Shown here piece after piece: positions 9,510-17,285 of a stretch of 64,000 nt of DNA. A model generated the notes under the pieces. The model searched no databases and was not told the origin of the DNA. It was given only the letters and a program-made list of their open reading frames with translations. Position 1 is the first letter of the stretch. Every line of letters starts with the position of its first letter. The DNA lies in contig NZ_JAJSED010000001.1 of assembly GCF_023555385.1 (NCBI RefSeq), positions 1,771,501-1,835,500 of the forward strand, in the 5' to 3' direction. The DNA comes from Guyparkeria hydrothermalis. GTDB taxonomy: Bacteria; Pseudomonadota; Gammaproteobacteria; Halothiobacillales; Halothiobacillaceae. The translations under genes and the position numbers were made by a program.

Positions 9510-10781
9510 TCAGCGGCCGATGGCCCGCCAGCCGATATCGCGACGACAAAAACCGCCCTCGAACATCACCTTGTCGACCCCGGCGTAGGCGGCCTGCTGC
9601 GCAGCCTCGACGGTCGCGCCCAGCGCGGTGATGCAAAGCACCCGGCCGCCGTTGGTGACGATGTTGCCGTCCTTCTCGGCAGTACCGGCGTGGAAGGCCT
9701 TCACGCCCGCCGGCAGCTCGTCGAGACCGCTAATCACGTCGCCCTTCGACGAGCTTTCCGGGTAACCGGCCGAGGCAAGCACCACGCCGACGGCGGCCTC
9801 GTCGGTCCAGTCGGCCGTCGCCTTGTCGAGCGTGCCGTTGACGCCGGCCTCGACGAGGTCGACCAGGTCGCTGTCCAGGCGCATCAGCACCGGCTGGGTC
9901 TCCGGGTCGCCAAATCGGCAGTTGAACTCGAGCACCTGCGGCTCGCCGTCCGAGCCGATCATCAGGCCGGCATAGAGAAAGCCGGTGTAGGGCAGGCCGT
10001 CGAGGGCCATGCCCTTGACCGTCGGCTCGATCACCTGCGCCATCACCTTCTCGATCATGGCCTCATCCAGTACCGGGGCGGGCGAGTAGGCGCCCATGCC
10101 GCCGGTGTTCGGGCCCTTGTCGCCGGCATCACGGGCCTTGTGATCCTGACTGGAGGCCATCGGCAGGACGTGCTCGCCATCGACCATGACGATGAAGCTT
10201 GCCTCCTCGCCCTCGAGGAACGACTCAACCACCACGCGTGCCCCGGCCGCGCCGAACTGGCCGCCGAAGATGTCGCGGATGGCCGCCTCGGCCTCGTCGA
10301 TGCTCTGGGCAACGATGACACCCTTGCCGGCGGCAAGGCCGTCGGCCTTCACCACCACCGGCGCGCCGTGCTCGTGGACGAAGTCGATCGCCGGGGCAGC
10401 GGTGTCGAACACCCGGTAGGTGGCGGTCGGGATGCCGTGACGCTCCATGAAGTCCTTGGCGAAGGCCTTGGAGCCCTCCAGCTGCGCGGCCTTCTGGGTC
10501 GGACCGAAGATGGCGAGACCGGCGTCGCGGAAGGTGTCGACCACGCCCTCGACCAGCGGTGCCTCGGGGCCGACCACGGTCAGGTCGATCGCGTTATCGG
10601 CAGCGAAGGCGACCAGTTCGGCGACGTTGGTGGCGGAAATCGGCACGTTGCGGCACTTGGCCTCCTCGGCCGTGCCGGGGTTGCCGGGAGCGACGAAGAC
10701 CGTCTCCACCCGCGGGGACTGGGCGATCTTCCATGCCAGGGCGTGCTCGCGGCCGCCTCCACCGATAACCAGTACCTTCAT
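9510..10781 (-). CDS. purD: PurD, phosphoribosylamine-glycine ligase (GAR synthetase)
   Basis: PurD performs the second step of de novo purine synthesis, joining phosphoribosylamine and glycine with ATP. The 423-residue ATP-grasp enzyme begins [18 protein letters not shown], continues with the GPEAPLVEG block, the ATP-grasp region ([21 protein letters not shown]) and the [11 protein letters not shown] motif. The start at ATG 10781 has a GAGGTGAC ribosome site. It stands alone here; purH is 40 kb away on the same strand. It is divergent from trmL with a 74-bp gap. Confidence 0.96.
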   Translation of the reverse strand: MKVLVIGGGGREHALAWKIAQSPRVETVFVAPGNPGTAEEAKCRNVPISATNVAELVAFAADNAIDLTVVGPEAPLVEGVVDTFRDAGLAIFGPTQKAAQLEGSKAFAKDFMERHGIPTATYRVFDTAAPAIDFVHEHGAPVVVKADGLAAGKGVIVAQSIDEAEAAIRDIFGGQFGAAGARVVVESFLEGEEASFIVMVDGEHVLPMASSQDHKARDAGDKGPNTGGMGAYSPAPVLDEAMIEKVMAQVIEPTVKGMALDGLPYTGFLYAGLMIGSDGEPQVLEFNCRFGDPETQPVLMRLDSDLVDLVEAGVNGTLDKATADWTDEAAVGVVLASAGYPESSSKGDVISGLDELPAGVKAFHAGTAEKDGNIVTNGGRVLCITALGATVEAAQQAAYAGVDKVMFEGGFCRRDIGWRAIGR

Positions 10782-10843
10782 GTCGTCACCTCTCGAATCG
10801 ATTCGTCTGGGCGTGGGGCGCTCGGCCCCGGCCGAATGCGCCC

Positions 10844-10849
10844 TATAAT
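10844..10849 (+). promoter_or_regulatory. Perfect -10 hexamer just upstream of trmL
   Basis: TATAAT occurs six bases before the trmL ATG, which puts the expected transcription start at or next to the A of the start codon. No convincing -35 and no Shine-Dalgarno are present, so a leaderless transcript is plausible. Confidence 0.5.
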
Positions 10850-10855
10850 GCCAAA

Positions 10856-11317
10856 ATGCCATCGATCATGCTGTTCGAACCGGAAATCCCGCCCAATACC
10901 GGCAATCTGATCCGGCTGTGCGCTAACACCGGCTCGACGCTGCACCTGGTCGAGCCGCTGGGCTTCTCGCTCTCGGACAAGGCGTTGCGTCGCGCCGGGC
11001 TGGATTATCACCAACTGGCGCACGTTCATCGCCATGCCGACCTCGCACAGGCCCGCCAGGCGGTGCCGGGACGGCTGCTCGCCTTCTCGACGCGCGGAAC
11101 CACCCGTTACGACCGGGTGGCCTACCGACCGGACGACGTGCTGCTGTTCGGCCCGGAGACGCGCGGCCTACCCGACGCGGTGCTCGACGAGCTACCGGAG
11201 GCGCAGCGGCTCTACCTGCCGATGGTGCCGGACTCGCGCAGCCTCAACCTCGCCAATGCGGCCGCGGTGGCCTTCTTCGAGGCCTGGCGGCAGCTCGACT
11301 TCAAGGGGGCCACATGA
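10856..11317 (+). CDS. trmL: TrmL, tRNA (cytidine/uridine-34 2'-O-)-methyltransferase
   Basis: TrmL is a SPOUT-class enzyme that 2'-O-methylates the wobble base of two tRNA-Leu isoacceptors. The 153-residue protein shows the SPOUT trefoil-knot motifs PNTGNLIRLC near the N-terminus, LLFGPETRGLP in the middle and LPMVPDSRSLNLANAAAV near the C-terminus; length matches YibK/TrmL. The gene lacks a ribosome site and starts next to a perfect -10 element. Its stop codon overlaps the start of trmO (ATGA), so two tRNA modification genes are translationally coupled. Confidence 0.95.
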   Translation: MPSIMLFEPEIPPNTGNLIRLCANTGSTLHLVEPLGFSLSDKALRRAGLDYHQLAHVHRHADLAQARQAVPGRLLAFSTRGTTRYDRVAYRPDDVLLFGPETRGLPDAVLDELPEAQRLYLPMVPDSRSLNLANAAAVAFFEAWRQLDFKGAT

Positions 11318-12021
11318 GCCAACACTGGGAAATGACACCCATCGGCCATATCGAGAGCCCCTACCGCGAGGGCTTCGGCATTCCGCGCCAGTCGGGCATC
11401 GTGCCGGCCGCCACGGGCATTCTCGTGCCCACCGCCGAATGGCAGGAACCGAACGCATGGCAGGGCATCGAGGCGTTCTCGCACCTGTGGCTGGTATGGG
11501 TATTCCACGCCAAGCGGCGCATGCAGGCGGGCGACAGCAAGGCGGTGCGGCCGCCGCGGCTGGGCGGCAACGAGCGGGTGGGCGTGTTCGCCAGCCGCGC
11601 CCCGGTCCGACCCAATCCGATCGGGCTGTCGGTGGTCCGGCTGATCGATGTGCAACGCGCTGGAGACGGGGTGCGATTGCACCTCGGCGGACTGGATCTG
11701 CTCGACGGCACCCCGATCCTCGACGTCAAACCGCACGTCCCTTACGCCGACTGCCCGGCGGACAGCCGCGGCGGCTGGGCGAGCACAGCACCGGAGCGAC
11801 TGGCGGTGATCTGGGGGGCGGCCGAACCGTGGCTGGAACGGCTGAGCGCCGAGCGGGTCGCGCTGATCGAGCAGACCCTGGCGCAGGATCCGCGCCCGGC
11901 GTTCCACGACGACCCCGAGCGAGTCTACGGCATGCGGATCGAGGACATCGACGTGCGTTTCGTAGTGCGCGAGCACCGCGCGGAGATTCGGGAGATCGTC
12001 CCGGCGGAGCCGAGCGACTGA
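11314..12021 (+). CDS. trmO: TrmO (TsaA/YaeB), tRNA t6A37 N6-methyltransferase
   Basis: TrmO methylates N6-threonylcarbamoyladenosine at position 37 of tRNA-Thr using S-adenosylmethionine. The 235-residue protein has the UPF0066 beta-barrel core with IGHIESPY, FGIPRQSG, FSHLWLVWVFH, RAPVRPNPIGLSVVRL and DVKPHVPYAD, and a C-terminal domain with the conserved DPRPAFHDD stretch. E. coli TrmO is about the same length. It overlaps trmL by four bases and ends seven bases before the convergent gpsA. Confidence 0.93.
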   Translation: MSQHWEMTPIGHIESPYREGFGIPRQSGIVPAATGILVPTAEWQEPNAWQGIEAFSHLWLVWVFHAKRRMQAGDSKAVRPPRLGGNERVGVFASRAPVRPNPIGLSVVRLIDVQRAGDGVRLHLGGLDLLDGTPILDVKPHVPYADCPADSRGGWASTAPERLAVIWGAAEPWLERLSAERVALIEQTLAQDPRPAFHDDPERVYGMRIEDIDVRFVVREHRAEIREIVPAEPSD

Positions 12022-12028
12022 GACCGGC

Positions 12029-13039
12029 TCAGGTCTCGTCGTGCCCCTGTTCGCGGGAGAGCAGTTCGCTGACCGCCTCGCGGGCGGGCAGGCCCTCGTA
12101 GAGAACACGGTAGACGCATTCGGTGATCGGCAGCTCCTGACCGCTCGCCTGCGCCAACCGATGCCCCTCGCGGGCAGCGCTGATGCCCTCGACCGCCTGA
12201 CCGATCGCAGCGACGGCGGCATCGACCGACTCGCCACGCGCCAGGCGCAGGCCGAACTGGCGGTTGCGGGAATGATCATCGGTGCAGGTCAGCACCAGAT
12301 CGCCCAGGCCGGCCAGGCCGAAAAAGGTCTCGGCCCGCGCCCCCATCGCCTCGCCGAGGCGCATGATCTCGGCCAGGCCGCGAGTGATCAGGGCGGCGCG
12401 CGCATTCGCACCGAAGCCAAAACCGTCGGAGACGCCGGCGGCGATCGCCAACACGTTCTTCAGTCCGCCCGCCAGCTCGATGCCGACAACATCGCTGCTC
12501 GGGTAGCAGCGCACGCGGTCGTTGCGCAGCCCGACGGCAACCGTCTCGGCCACCGCCCGGTCGCGGCTCCCCACGGCGAGGGCTGCCGGACGACCATGGG
12601 CCACCTCGATGGCAAAGGTCGGACCCGACACGACGGCGAAAGACACGTCACCAAGTGCGTCGGCCACCAGTTCGTCTATCCGTCGTCCCGTGCCGGGCTC
12701 GAAGCCCTTCGAAGCGGTCACGTAAACCGCTGAACGCGGCAGGACCTCGCGATGCTCGGCGAGGAAGTCGCCCAGGATCTTGGTCGGCAGCACCAGCCAG
12801 ACCTGGTCGGCGCCTTCGACTGCCGCAGCCAGATCACACCCGGCGTCAAGCGAGTCGGGGAGGTTCACGCCGGGCAGATAGCGCGGGTTCTGGTGCTCGC
12901 GGTCAATGGTGGCCGCCTGGTCGCAATCACGCGCCCACAGGCGTACCGAGGCACCATTGGCGGCCAGCAGGGCCGCCAATGCCGTACCCCAGGAGCCGGC
13001 ACCGAGGACCGCGATCCGTGTGCGTTCCGCCTCGGTCAT
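12029..13039 (-). CDS. gpsA: GpsA, NAD(P)-dependent glycerol-3-phosphate dehydrogenase
   Basis: GpsA reduces dihydroxyacetone phosphate to glycerol-3-phosphate, the backbone for phospholipids. The 336-residue protein has the N-terminal dinucleotide site VLGAGSWGTALAALLA, the ASKGFEP motif, AVVSGPTFAIE, and the C-terminal catalytic domain with ELAGGLKNVLAIAAG. Length is normal. It ends the minus-strand cluster rhodanese-grxC-trxC-secB-gpsA, an arrangement known from E. coli apart from the extra trxC. Confidence 0.96.
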   Translation of the reverse strand: MTEAERTRIAVLGAGSWGTALAALLAANGASVRLWARDCDQAATIDREHQNPRYLPGVNLPDSLDAGCDLAAAVEGADQVWLVLPTKILGDFLAEHREVLPRSAVYVTASKGFEPGTGRRIDELVADALGDVSFAVVSGPTFAIEVAHGRPAALAVGSRDRAVAETVAVGLRNDRVRCYPSSDVVGIELAGGLKNVLAIAAGVSDGFGFGANARAALITRGLAEIMRLGEAMGARAETFFGLAGLGDLVLTCTDDHSRNRQFGLRLARGESVDAAVAAIGQAVEGISAAREGHRLAQASGQELPITECVYRVLYEGLPAREAVSELLSREQGHDET

Positions 13040-13049
13040 GCGTCCGCGA

Positions 13050-13559
13050 TCAATTCGGGCGGGCGTCGCCGGCGCCTTCGGCCTGAGCCGCGCGCTGTTG
13101 CTCGTGCTGGGCGTACAGGGCGTCGAAGTTGATCGGCTGCAGCACCATCTGCGGGAAACCGCCCTTCATGACCAGGTCGCTAACCGTCTCGCGGATGTAG
13201 GGGAAGATCAGCGTCGGGCAGTAGGCACCGAGCAGCTGGCGACGCGTGGCGTCGTCGAAACCCTTGATGGTGAACACGCCCGCGTACTGGACCTCGGCGA
13301 GGTAGATCGTCTTTTCGGCGTGCGTGGCGGTGACGGTGATGGTCAGTTCCGTCTCGAAGGTGTTGTCGCTCAGCCGAGCGGCATTGTTGCCCACCTGAAC
13401 GCTGACTTCGGGCTTCCAGTCGTCGCGCGTGAAGATATCCGGCGCCTGTGGCGACTCGAAGGACAGGTCCTTGAGGTAGACCTTCTGCACGAAAAACTGC
13501 TGTTCGTTTCCTTCGCCTGCCTGGTCGTTGCCGGCGGCGTTGTTTTCACCCTCTGCCAT
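13050..13559 (-). CDS. secB: SecB, export chaperone
   Basis: SecB is the tetrameric cytoplasmic chaperone that holds precursor proteins unfolded and delivers them to SecA. The 169-residue protein has an acidic, disordered start, the FFVQKVYLKDLSFESP segment, the conserved VQYAGVF and CPTLIFPYIRETVSD regions and the FPQMVLQPINFDALY block, then a charged tail. Length is close to E. coli (155). It sits ten bases before gpsA and downstream of the inserted trxC. Confidence 0.96.
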   Translation of the reverse strand: MAEGENNAAGNDQAGEGNEQQFFVQKVYLKDLSFESPQAPDIFTRDDWKPEVSVQVGNNAARLSDNTFETELTITVTATHAEKTIYLAEVQYAGVFTIKGFDDATRRQLLGAYCPTLIFPYIRETVSDLVMKGGFPQMVLQPINFDALYAQHEQQRAAQAEGAGDARPN

Positions 13560-13593
13560 GTCGGTGTTTCCTGATCGTCGTGATGGATGGTGT

Positions 13594-14031
13594 TCAGCGA
13601 ATCCCGTGACCGGCCAGCCATTGCACCAGCTGCGCGGCCGGCAGGGCGCCGGAGAGGCGGTCGATCTCGCGACCGCCGGAAAAAAGGATCATCGTCGGGA
13701 TGCTGCGGATGCCGAAGCGCGCCGAGACATTGGGGGCGCGCTCGGTCTCGAGCTTGGCGACGACCAGCCGGCCACGGAAGTCGCTCGCCAGCTGATCGAA
13801 GGTGGGAGCCATCATCTTGCAGGGCCCGCACCAGTCGGCCCAGAAATCCACCAGCACCGGCAGGTCGTTGCGGCCAATGTGCCGGTCGAAACCGGCCTCG
13901 TCGAGCGTCACCGGTCGGCCGGGAAACAGCGCCTGACCACAGCGACCGCATTTGCCGCCGCCGAGTCGCTGGGCGGGCACCCGATTCACTGCTCCGCATT
14001 CGGGGCAGACCACGTGTTTGGATTCACTCAT
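13594..14031 (-). CDS. trxC: TrxC, thioredoxin 2 with N-terminal zinc ribbon
   Basis: Thioredoxin 2 is a cytoplasmic, zinc-binding thioredoxin, OxyR-induced in E. coli. The 145-residue protein has two CxxC knuckles (Cys9/Cys12 and Cys28/Cys31) forming the zinc ribbon and a thioredoxin domain with WCGPC at 67-71 and the cis-proline loop RSIPTMILF. Gene context is unusual: it lies between grxC and secB inside the normally continuous yibN-grxC-secB-gpsA cluster, placing three thiol-active proteins in one transcription unit. Confidence 0.94.
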   Translation of the reverse strand: MSESKHVVCPECGAVNRVPAQRLGGGKCGRCGQALFPGRPVTLDEAGFDRHIGRNDLPVLVDFWADWCGPCKMMAPTFDQLASDFRGRLVVAKLETERAPNVSARFGIRSIPTMILFSGGREIDRLSGALPAAQLVQWLAGHGIR

Positions 14032-14102
14032 CGCGACGCGTCCTCTCGTCGACCCCGGTGGCCATGATAACGCTCCGGCTCCCGGCGCGGGGCTCGCACG
14101 TC

Positions 14103-14429
14103 TCAGGCGCCGGAGACAGGGGGGTCGCCGGCGGCACGTCGCGCCTCGGCCTCCACCAGCGGCATCAGCCTGCCGTCACGATCCAGCGCGGCCAGCTCGT
14201 CGTACCCGCCGACGTGGGTTTCGCCGATGAAGATCTGCGGCACGGTCAGGCGCTTGGCCCGCTGGATCATCTCGTCCTTCTTCGCCGGCGACAACTGCAC
14301 GTTGATTGACTCGAAGTCCAACTCGCGCTTTTTCAGCAAACGCTTGGCGAAATGGCAGAACGGGCAGAGCGGACTCTGGTAGACGACGATCGGCGGCGGC
14401 TCGATCGCACGGGGGTTCTCGCCGGTCAT
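14103..14429 (-). CDS. grxC: GrxC, glutaredoxin 3
   Basis: This dithiol glutaredoxin reduces protein and glutathione mixed disulfides. The 108-residue product has the active site Cys22-Pro-Phe-Cys25 in SPLCPFCHFAK, the cis-proline segment VPQIFIGE and the GGYDEL glutathione-binding motif. It is about 20 residues longer than E. coli GrxC because of short extensions at both ends. The active site is CPFC rather than the more frequent CPYC. It follows the rhodanese gene by nine bases. Confidence 0.93.
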   Translation of the reverse strand: MTGENPRAIEPPPIVVYQSPLCPFCHFAKRLLKKRELDFESINVQLSPAKKDEMIQRAKRLTVPQIFIGETHVGGYDELAALDRDGRLMPLVEAEARRAAGDPPVSGA

Positions 14430-14438
14430 GCGGTGCTC

Positions 14439-14867
14439 TTACTTGCCCTTGGCGACAGGATAGTTCTGGCCTTCCCAGGCAATGATGCCACCACCAAGGT
14501 GACTGACGTTCTCGAACCCACCCTTGACGAGTATGTTCGCCGCGGTCGCCGAACGGTTGCCGGAACGGCAGTACAGCACGACCTCGTCGGGGTTCTCGCT
14601 CTTGATGTCGCCGAGCTTGTTCTCGAGCTTGCCCAGCGGGATGTGCTGCGCGCCCTTGATATGGCCGGCCTTCCACTCGTTGTCTTCACGGACATCGATC
14701 AGGGCCACGCCATCTCGGCCGGCCTTGCGGGCGACTTCGGCAGGTTCGAGCGTGTTGAATTTCTGCATACGTCGCGACAGTTCGTTGCTGATGAGCAGGA
14801 TGATCAGGACGACCGCCACGGTCGAAAGTACCCAGTGGCGAGCGAGGAAATCGATGAAGGCTTCCAT
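14439..14867 (-). CDS. YibN-like membrane-anchored rhodanese
   Basis: A single N-terminal membrane helix (about residues 11-29, VLSTVAVVLIILLIS) anchors a rhodanese domain with the active cysteine Cys100 in VVLYCRSGNRS. The CRSGxR loop is that of a persulfide-carrying sulfurtransferase. At 142 residues it matches E. coli YibN, and the position upstream of grxC-secB-gpsA is the same. The rhodanese domain should face the cytoplasm. Adjacent DUF2892 and ArsR genes suggest a role in persulfide handling; this is inference. Confidence 0.9.
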   Translation of the reverse strand: MEAFIDFLARHWVLSTVAVVLIILLISNELSRRMQKFNTLEPAEVARKAGRDGVALIDVREDNEWKAGHIKGAQHIPLGKLENKLGDIKSENPDEVVLYCRSGNRSATAANILVKGGFENVSHLGGGIIAWEGQNYPVAKGK

Positions 14868-14945
14868 GAACGGTTCTCGAGGTTCTTCTCAGGACGTCGT
14901 AGTCGGAGACGTGGGATGTTGCGGCATACAATGGCCGGCACGCGC

Positions 14946-14990
14946 AAAAAATTCAAGGCACCGTCGGTGCCATACCGATGCGGTGCCTTG
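14946..14990 (-). terminator. Intrinsic terminator after the DUF2892 gene
   Basis: CAAGGCACCG (14954-14963) pairs perfectly with CGGTGCCTTG (14981-14990). Read on the minus strand the ten-base-pair stem is followed by AATTTTTT. It separates the DUF2892 gene from the rhodanese cluster, so the two are likely distinct transcripts. Confidence 0.85.
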
Positions 14991-15031
14991 TTCGGATACC
15001 GGGCCCAGGCAAGCGGGCGCCTCGCGCTGTG

Positions 15032-15244
15032 TTAACAGGCGCGCCGCACGCCCATCCTGGCCAGAATCGAATCCAGCGGACAGAAACGCGTAATGCCGCT
15101 CTGGAACAGGTTCAGGCCGATGAAGGCCGTCAGCCACAGCCAGGAGACCTGACCCAGGTCGGCCTGACCCGTGACATGGGCCAGGGCCAGGGTAGCCAGG
15201 ATCATCAGGCCCGCGATGATGCGAACGTAGCGATCGGTGGTCAT
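15032..15244 (-). CDS. DUF2892 small membrane protein (YgaP membrane-domain-like)
   Basis: This 70-residue protein has two hydrophobic segments (IIAGLMILATLALAHV and WLWLTAFIGLNLFQSG) and the DUF2892 signature GLNLFQSGITRFCPLD, ending in a second cysteine. In E. coli the same domain is the membrane part of YgaP, fused to a rhodanese and controlled by the ArsR-type regulator YgaV. Here rhodanese and membrane part are separate genes. ATG 15244 is chosen for its GGAGG ribosome site; a TTG 15 bases upstream is the alternative. A promoter overlapped by a palindrome lies upstream. Confidence 0.85.
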   Translation of the reverse strand: MTTDRYVRIIAGLMILATLALAHVTGQADLGQVSWLWLTAFIGLNLFQSGITRFCPLDSILARMGVRRAC

Positions 15245-15304
15245 GGAAGCCCTCCGCAAAATCAGTAAGCTAAGGGCGCGCCGCGCAAGGATCGGAGCGC
15301 CCGA

Positions 15305-15341
15305 ATAGAATTATTTTATTCTATCCTAATTAAGCGGGCAA
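15305..15341 (-). promoter_or_regulatory. DUF2892 promoter with overlapping ArsR-type operator
   Basis: On the minus strand TTGCCC (15341-15336), a 17-bp spacer and TAAAAT (15318-15313) form a good sigma-70 promoter. The perfect inverted repeat ATAGAAT-N6-ATTCTAT (15305-15324) covers the -10 and start site. This layout suits repression by the ArsR-family protein encoded immediately upstream, whose coding end contains the -35. Binding by that protein is inferred from position and AT-rich dyad form. Confidence 0.65.
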
Positions 15342-15655
15342 AAAACTTCCTGCATCATGCCGATCAGGCGCAGCGTCCGGGCATCCGAAACGCGATAGAA
15401 GACGCGGTTGGCGTCCTTGCGCGAAGCGAGAATGCCCTTGTCACGCAAGATGGCCAGGTGCTGGGAGATGTTGCTCTGGGTGGTGCCGACCGCCTCGACG
15501 ATCTGCTGCACGCTGAGCTCGTTGTCGCCCAGTACGCACAGGATCTTCAGTCGCAAGGGGTGCGACATGGCCTTGAGCGAACGAGAGGCGCGCTCAATGT
15601 CCTCTGAGCGGCCCATCAGGCGGGTGGCGGGATAGTCCTCTGTTTCCAAATTCAT
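15326..15655 (-). CDS. ArsR-family regulator of the SqrR/BigR/YgaV persulfide-sensor type
   Basis: The 109-residue protein is a winged-helix repressor with the recognition helix in VEAVGTTQSNISQHLAIL and the wing KDANRVFYRV. It lacks the metal-site ELCVCDL motif of ArsR/SmtB. It has two cysteines, Cys40 (KILCVLGD) and Cys106 (QEVFCPLN), at the positions of the tetrasulfide-forming pair of SqrR/BigR (Cys41/Cys107 in SqrR). That makes a reactive-sulfur sensor the best reading. Start ATG 15655 is chosen; a GTG four codons upstream is possible. It precedes DUF2892 and a candidate operator. Confidence 0.82.
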   Translation of the reverse strand: MNLETEDYPATRLMGRSEDIERASRSLKAMSHPLRLKILCVLGDNELSVQQIVEAVGTTQSNISQHLAILRDKGILASRKDANRVFYRVSDARTLRLIGMMQEVFCPLN

Positions 15656-15874
15656 GGTTCGACCCACGTGCTGGTTATGTGGTGACGATTTCGTCGTCGT
15701 TCCCCGCGAGGAACGATGCCCTGGGCCGAATATAGGCCCTCGGCTCGGCGAATACCGCCATGCTCCGTATACTACCGTTTTCCGTCAATTTGTTGCAGTG
15801 GCCGCTCCGCCCCCCGCCCAAGGGGCAACCCGGGTCCGCGGCGGGCCACCGTCCACGACCGGTCAGGGGACACC

Positions 15875-17065
15875 TTGCCACAATCATCTCGCGCCAAACG
15901 CCTTCATGATCTGCCCTCGCGCTGCGGCCGGCGTGGATCGCTCGCGTTTCTCTGGCTGGCACTGTCGATGATGCCCATGGCCCCGTCGGCGGAGCCGATC
16001 GAGGAGCAGATCGAAGCACAACGGGCAACGATTGCCTCGACGGAATCCGAACGAAAGGCGGCTCGCGAGGCGCTGGCCGCCCAACAGAAACGACTGGCGT
16101 TTCTGGAAAAGAAGACCGCAGAACTGGACGCCGAACGGGCAGAACTGGAAGAGCGCCAGCAGGCCCTGGCCGAACGCGAAGAACAGTTGCTCCGCGGGCT
16201 GGCACGGCGCAAAGCCGAGCTCGAACGGCGCCTGCGCGCCGCCTACCCGCTGACTCGCGGCAGCGCGCTGCAAACCCTGCTGAGCGACGGCGACGCCCTG
16301 CAGGCAGAGCGCGATCTTCACTACCTGCGCAACCTGATTCGCCCCGTGCAGGAGGCCCGGCGGGCGCTGGAGGCCCAGCGAGTCGAGCTGGCCGACAACC
16401 GTGAGGCCGTCGCCGAAACCGAACGCTCCCTGGCGCAGGCCGGCGAACGGCTCGAAACGCACTACGAGGACGTCCGGGAAAACCTGGACGAGCAGGAGCG
16501 TCTGCTCGCCAGCCTGGGCGAGACCCTCGACGAGCAGCAGCAATCGCTCAAGTCGATGCTCGAGCGCAAGCGCCGCCTCGATCGCGAGGTGGCCGCTGCC
16601 CGCGCCGCCAGCAAGCGAGAGGCGGAAAAGGCCGCCCGCGAGGAGAAGAGGGCGTCTGCCGGCCCGGCAGTCACCACCGACGGCATCCCGGTGGCCGGCG
16701 AGATCAAGCGCAACTTCGGTGAGTCACTCCCCCAAGGTCGCCTGCGCAACGAGGGGGTCGAGTTCCGCGCGGCGGCCGGCAGTCCGGTCCGCGCCGTCGA
16801 TGGGGGCAAGGTCGCCTACGCCGGCCCACTCAAGGGCTTTGGCAACCTGGTCATGGTTCGCCACCAGGGCGACTACCTGTCCCTGTATGCCCACTGCCGC
16901 TCCCTTGCGGTGTCGAAGGGTCAGCAGGTCTCCCAGGGCGAGCAGGTATGCGACTCGGGCCGGATCGATGCCAACCGCGAGGGTCTGTACGTCGAAGTGC
17001 GGCGGGGCAATCGCCCCATCGACCCGACTCGCTGGCCCGCGTGGAAAAAGGTGGTGGGTGGCTGA
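15875..17065 (+). CDS. envC: EnvC-like murein hydrolase activator (degenerate LytM protein)
   Basis: EnvC-type proteins are periplasmic activators of cell-division amidases. The product (about 396 residues) has a signal segment (GSLAFLWLALSMMPMAPSA), a long coiled coil from about residue 45 to 270 and a C-terminal LytM/M23 fold with NEGVEFRA and YLSLYAHCRSL. The metal-site HxGxD is replaced by N-E-G-V-E and the final HxH is missing one histidine, so it should be catalytically dead like EnvC. I propose a TTG start at 15875 with AGGGGA upstream; the frame is open further 5'. ctpA follows, as in many gammaproteobacteria. Confidence 0.8.
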   Translation: MPQSSRAKRLHDLPSRCGRRGSLAFLWLALSMMPMAPSAEPIEEQIEAQRATIASTESERKAAREALAAQQKRLAFLEKKTAELDAERAELEERQQALAEREEQLLRGLARRKAELERRLRAAYPLTRGSALQTLLSDGDALQAERDLHYLRNLIRPVQEARRALEAQRVELADNREAVAETERSLAQAGERLETHYEDVRENLDEQERLLASLGETLDEQQQSLKSMLERKRRLDREVAAARAASKREAEKAAREEKRASAGPAVTTDGIPVAGEIKRNFGESLPQGRLRNEGVEFRAAAGSPVRAVDGGKVAYAGPLKGFGNLVMVRHQGDYLSLYAHCRSLAVSKGQQVSQGEQVCDSGRIDANREGLYVEVRRGNRPIDPTRWPAWKKVVGG

Positions 17066-17285
17066 CCGATGGCCGGGTCGTCGTCGCTAACCGAGCCGCT
17101 ATGCCCTATGATTTCCGAGGCAAATCGGGGCAAGCGGACTCGCGACGGACGCCATGACCGTGGCATAGTGGTTGCCCCATGGATCGGGGGTTTTATCACC
17201 CCACGCTCGCCTCACGATGCAGGGAATACCAGAAACTGTCCAAGCGAGCCCCGAAAGCCGACGAAACATGCCTAGAGAGAACACC

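Noticed and set aside
12020-12037. GAGACC-N6-GGTCTC hairpin between trmO and gpsA
   Set aside because: Short stem overlapping the trmO stop codon and the gpsA end, no T-run; too weak to call a terminator.
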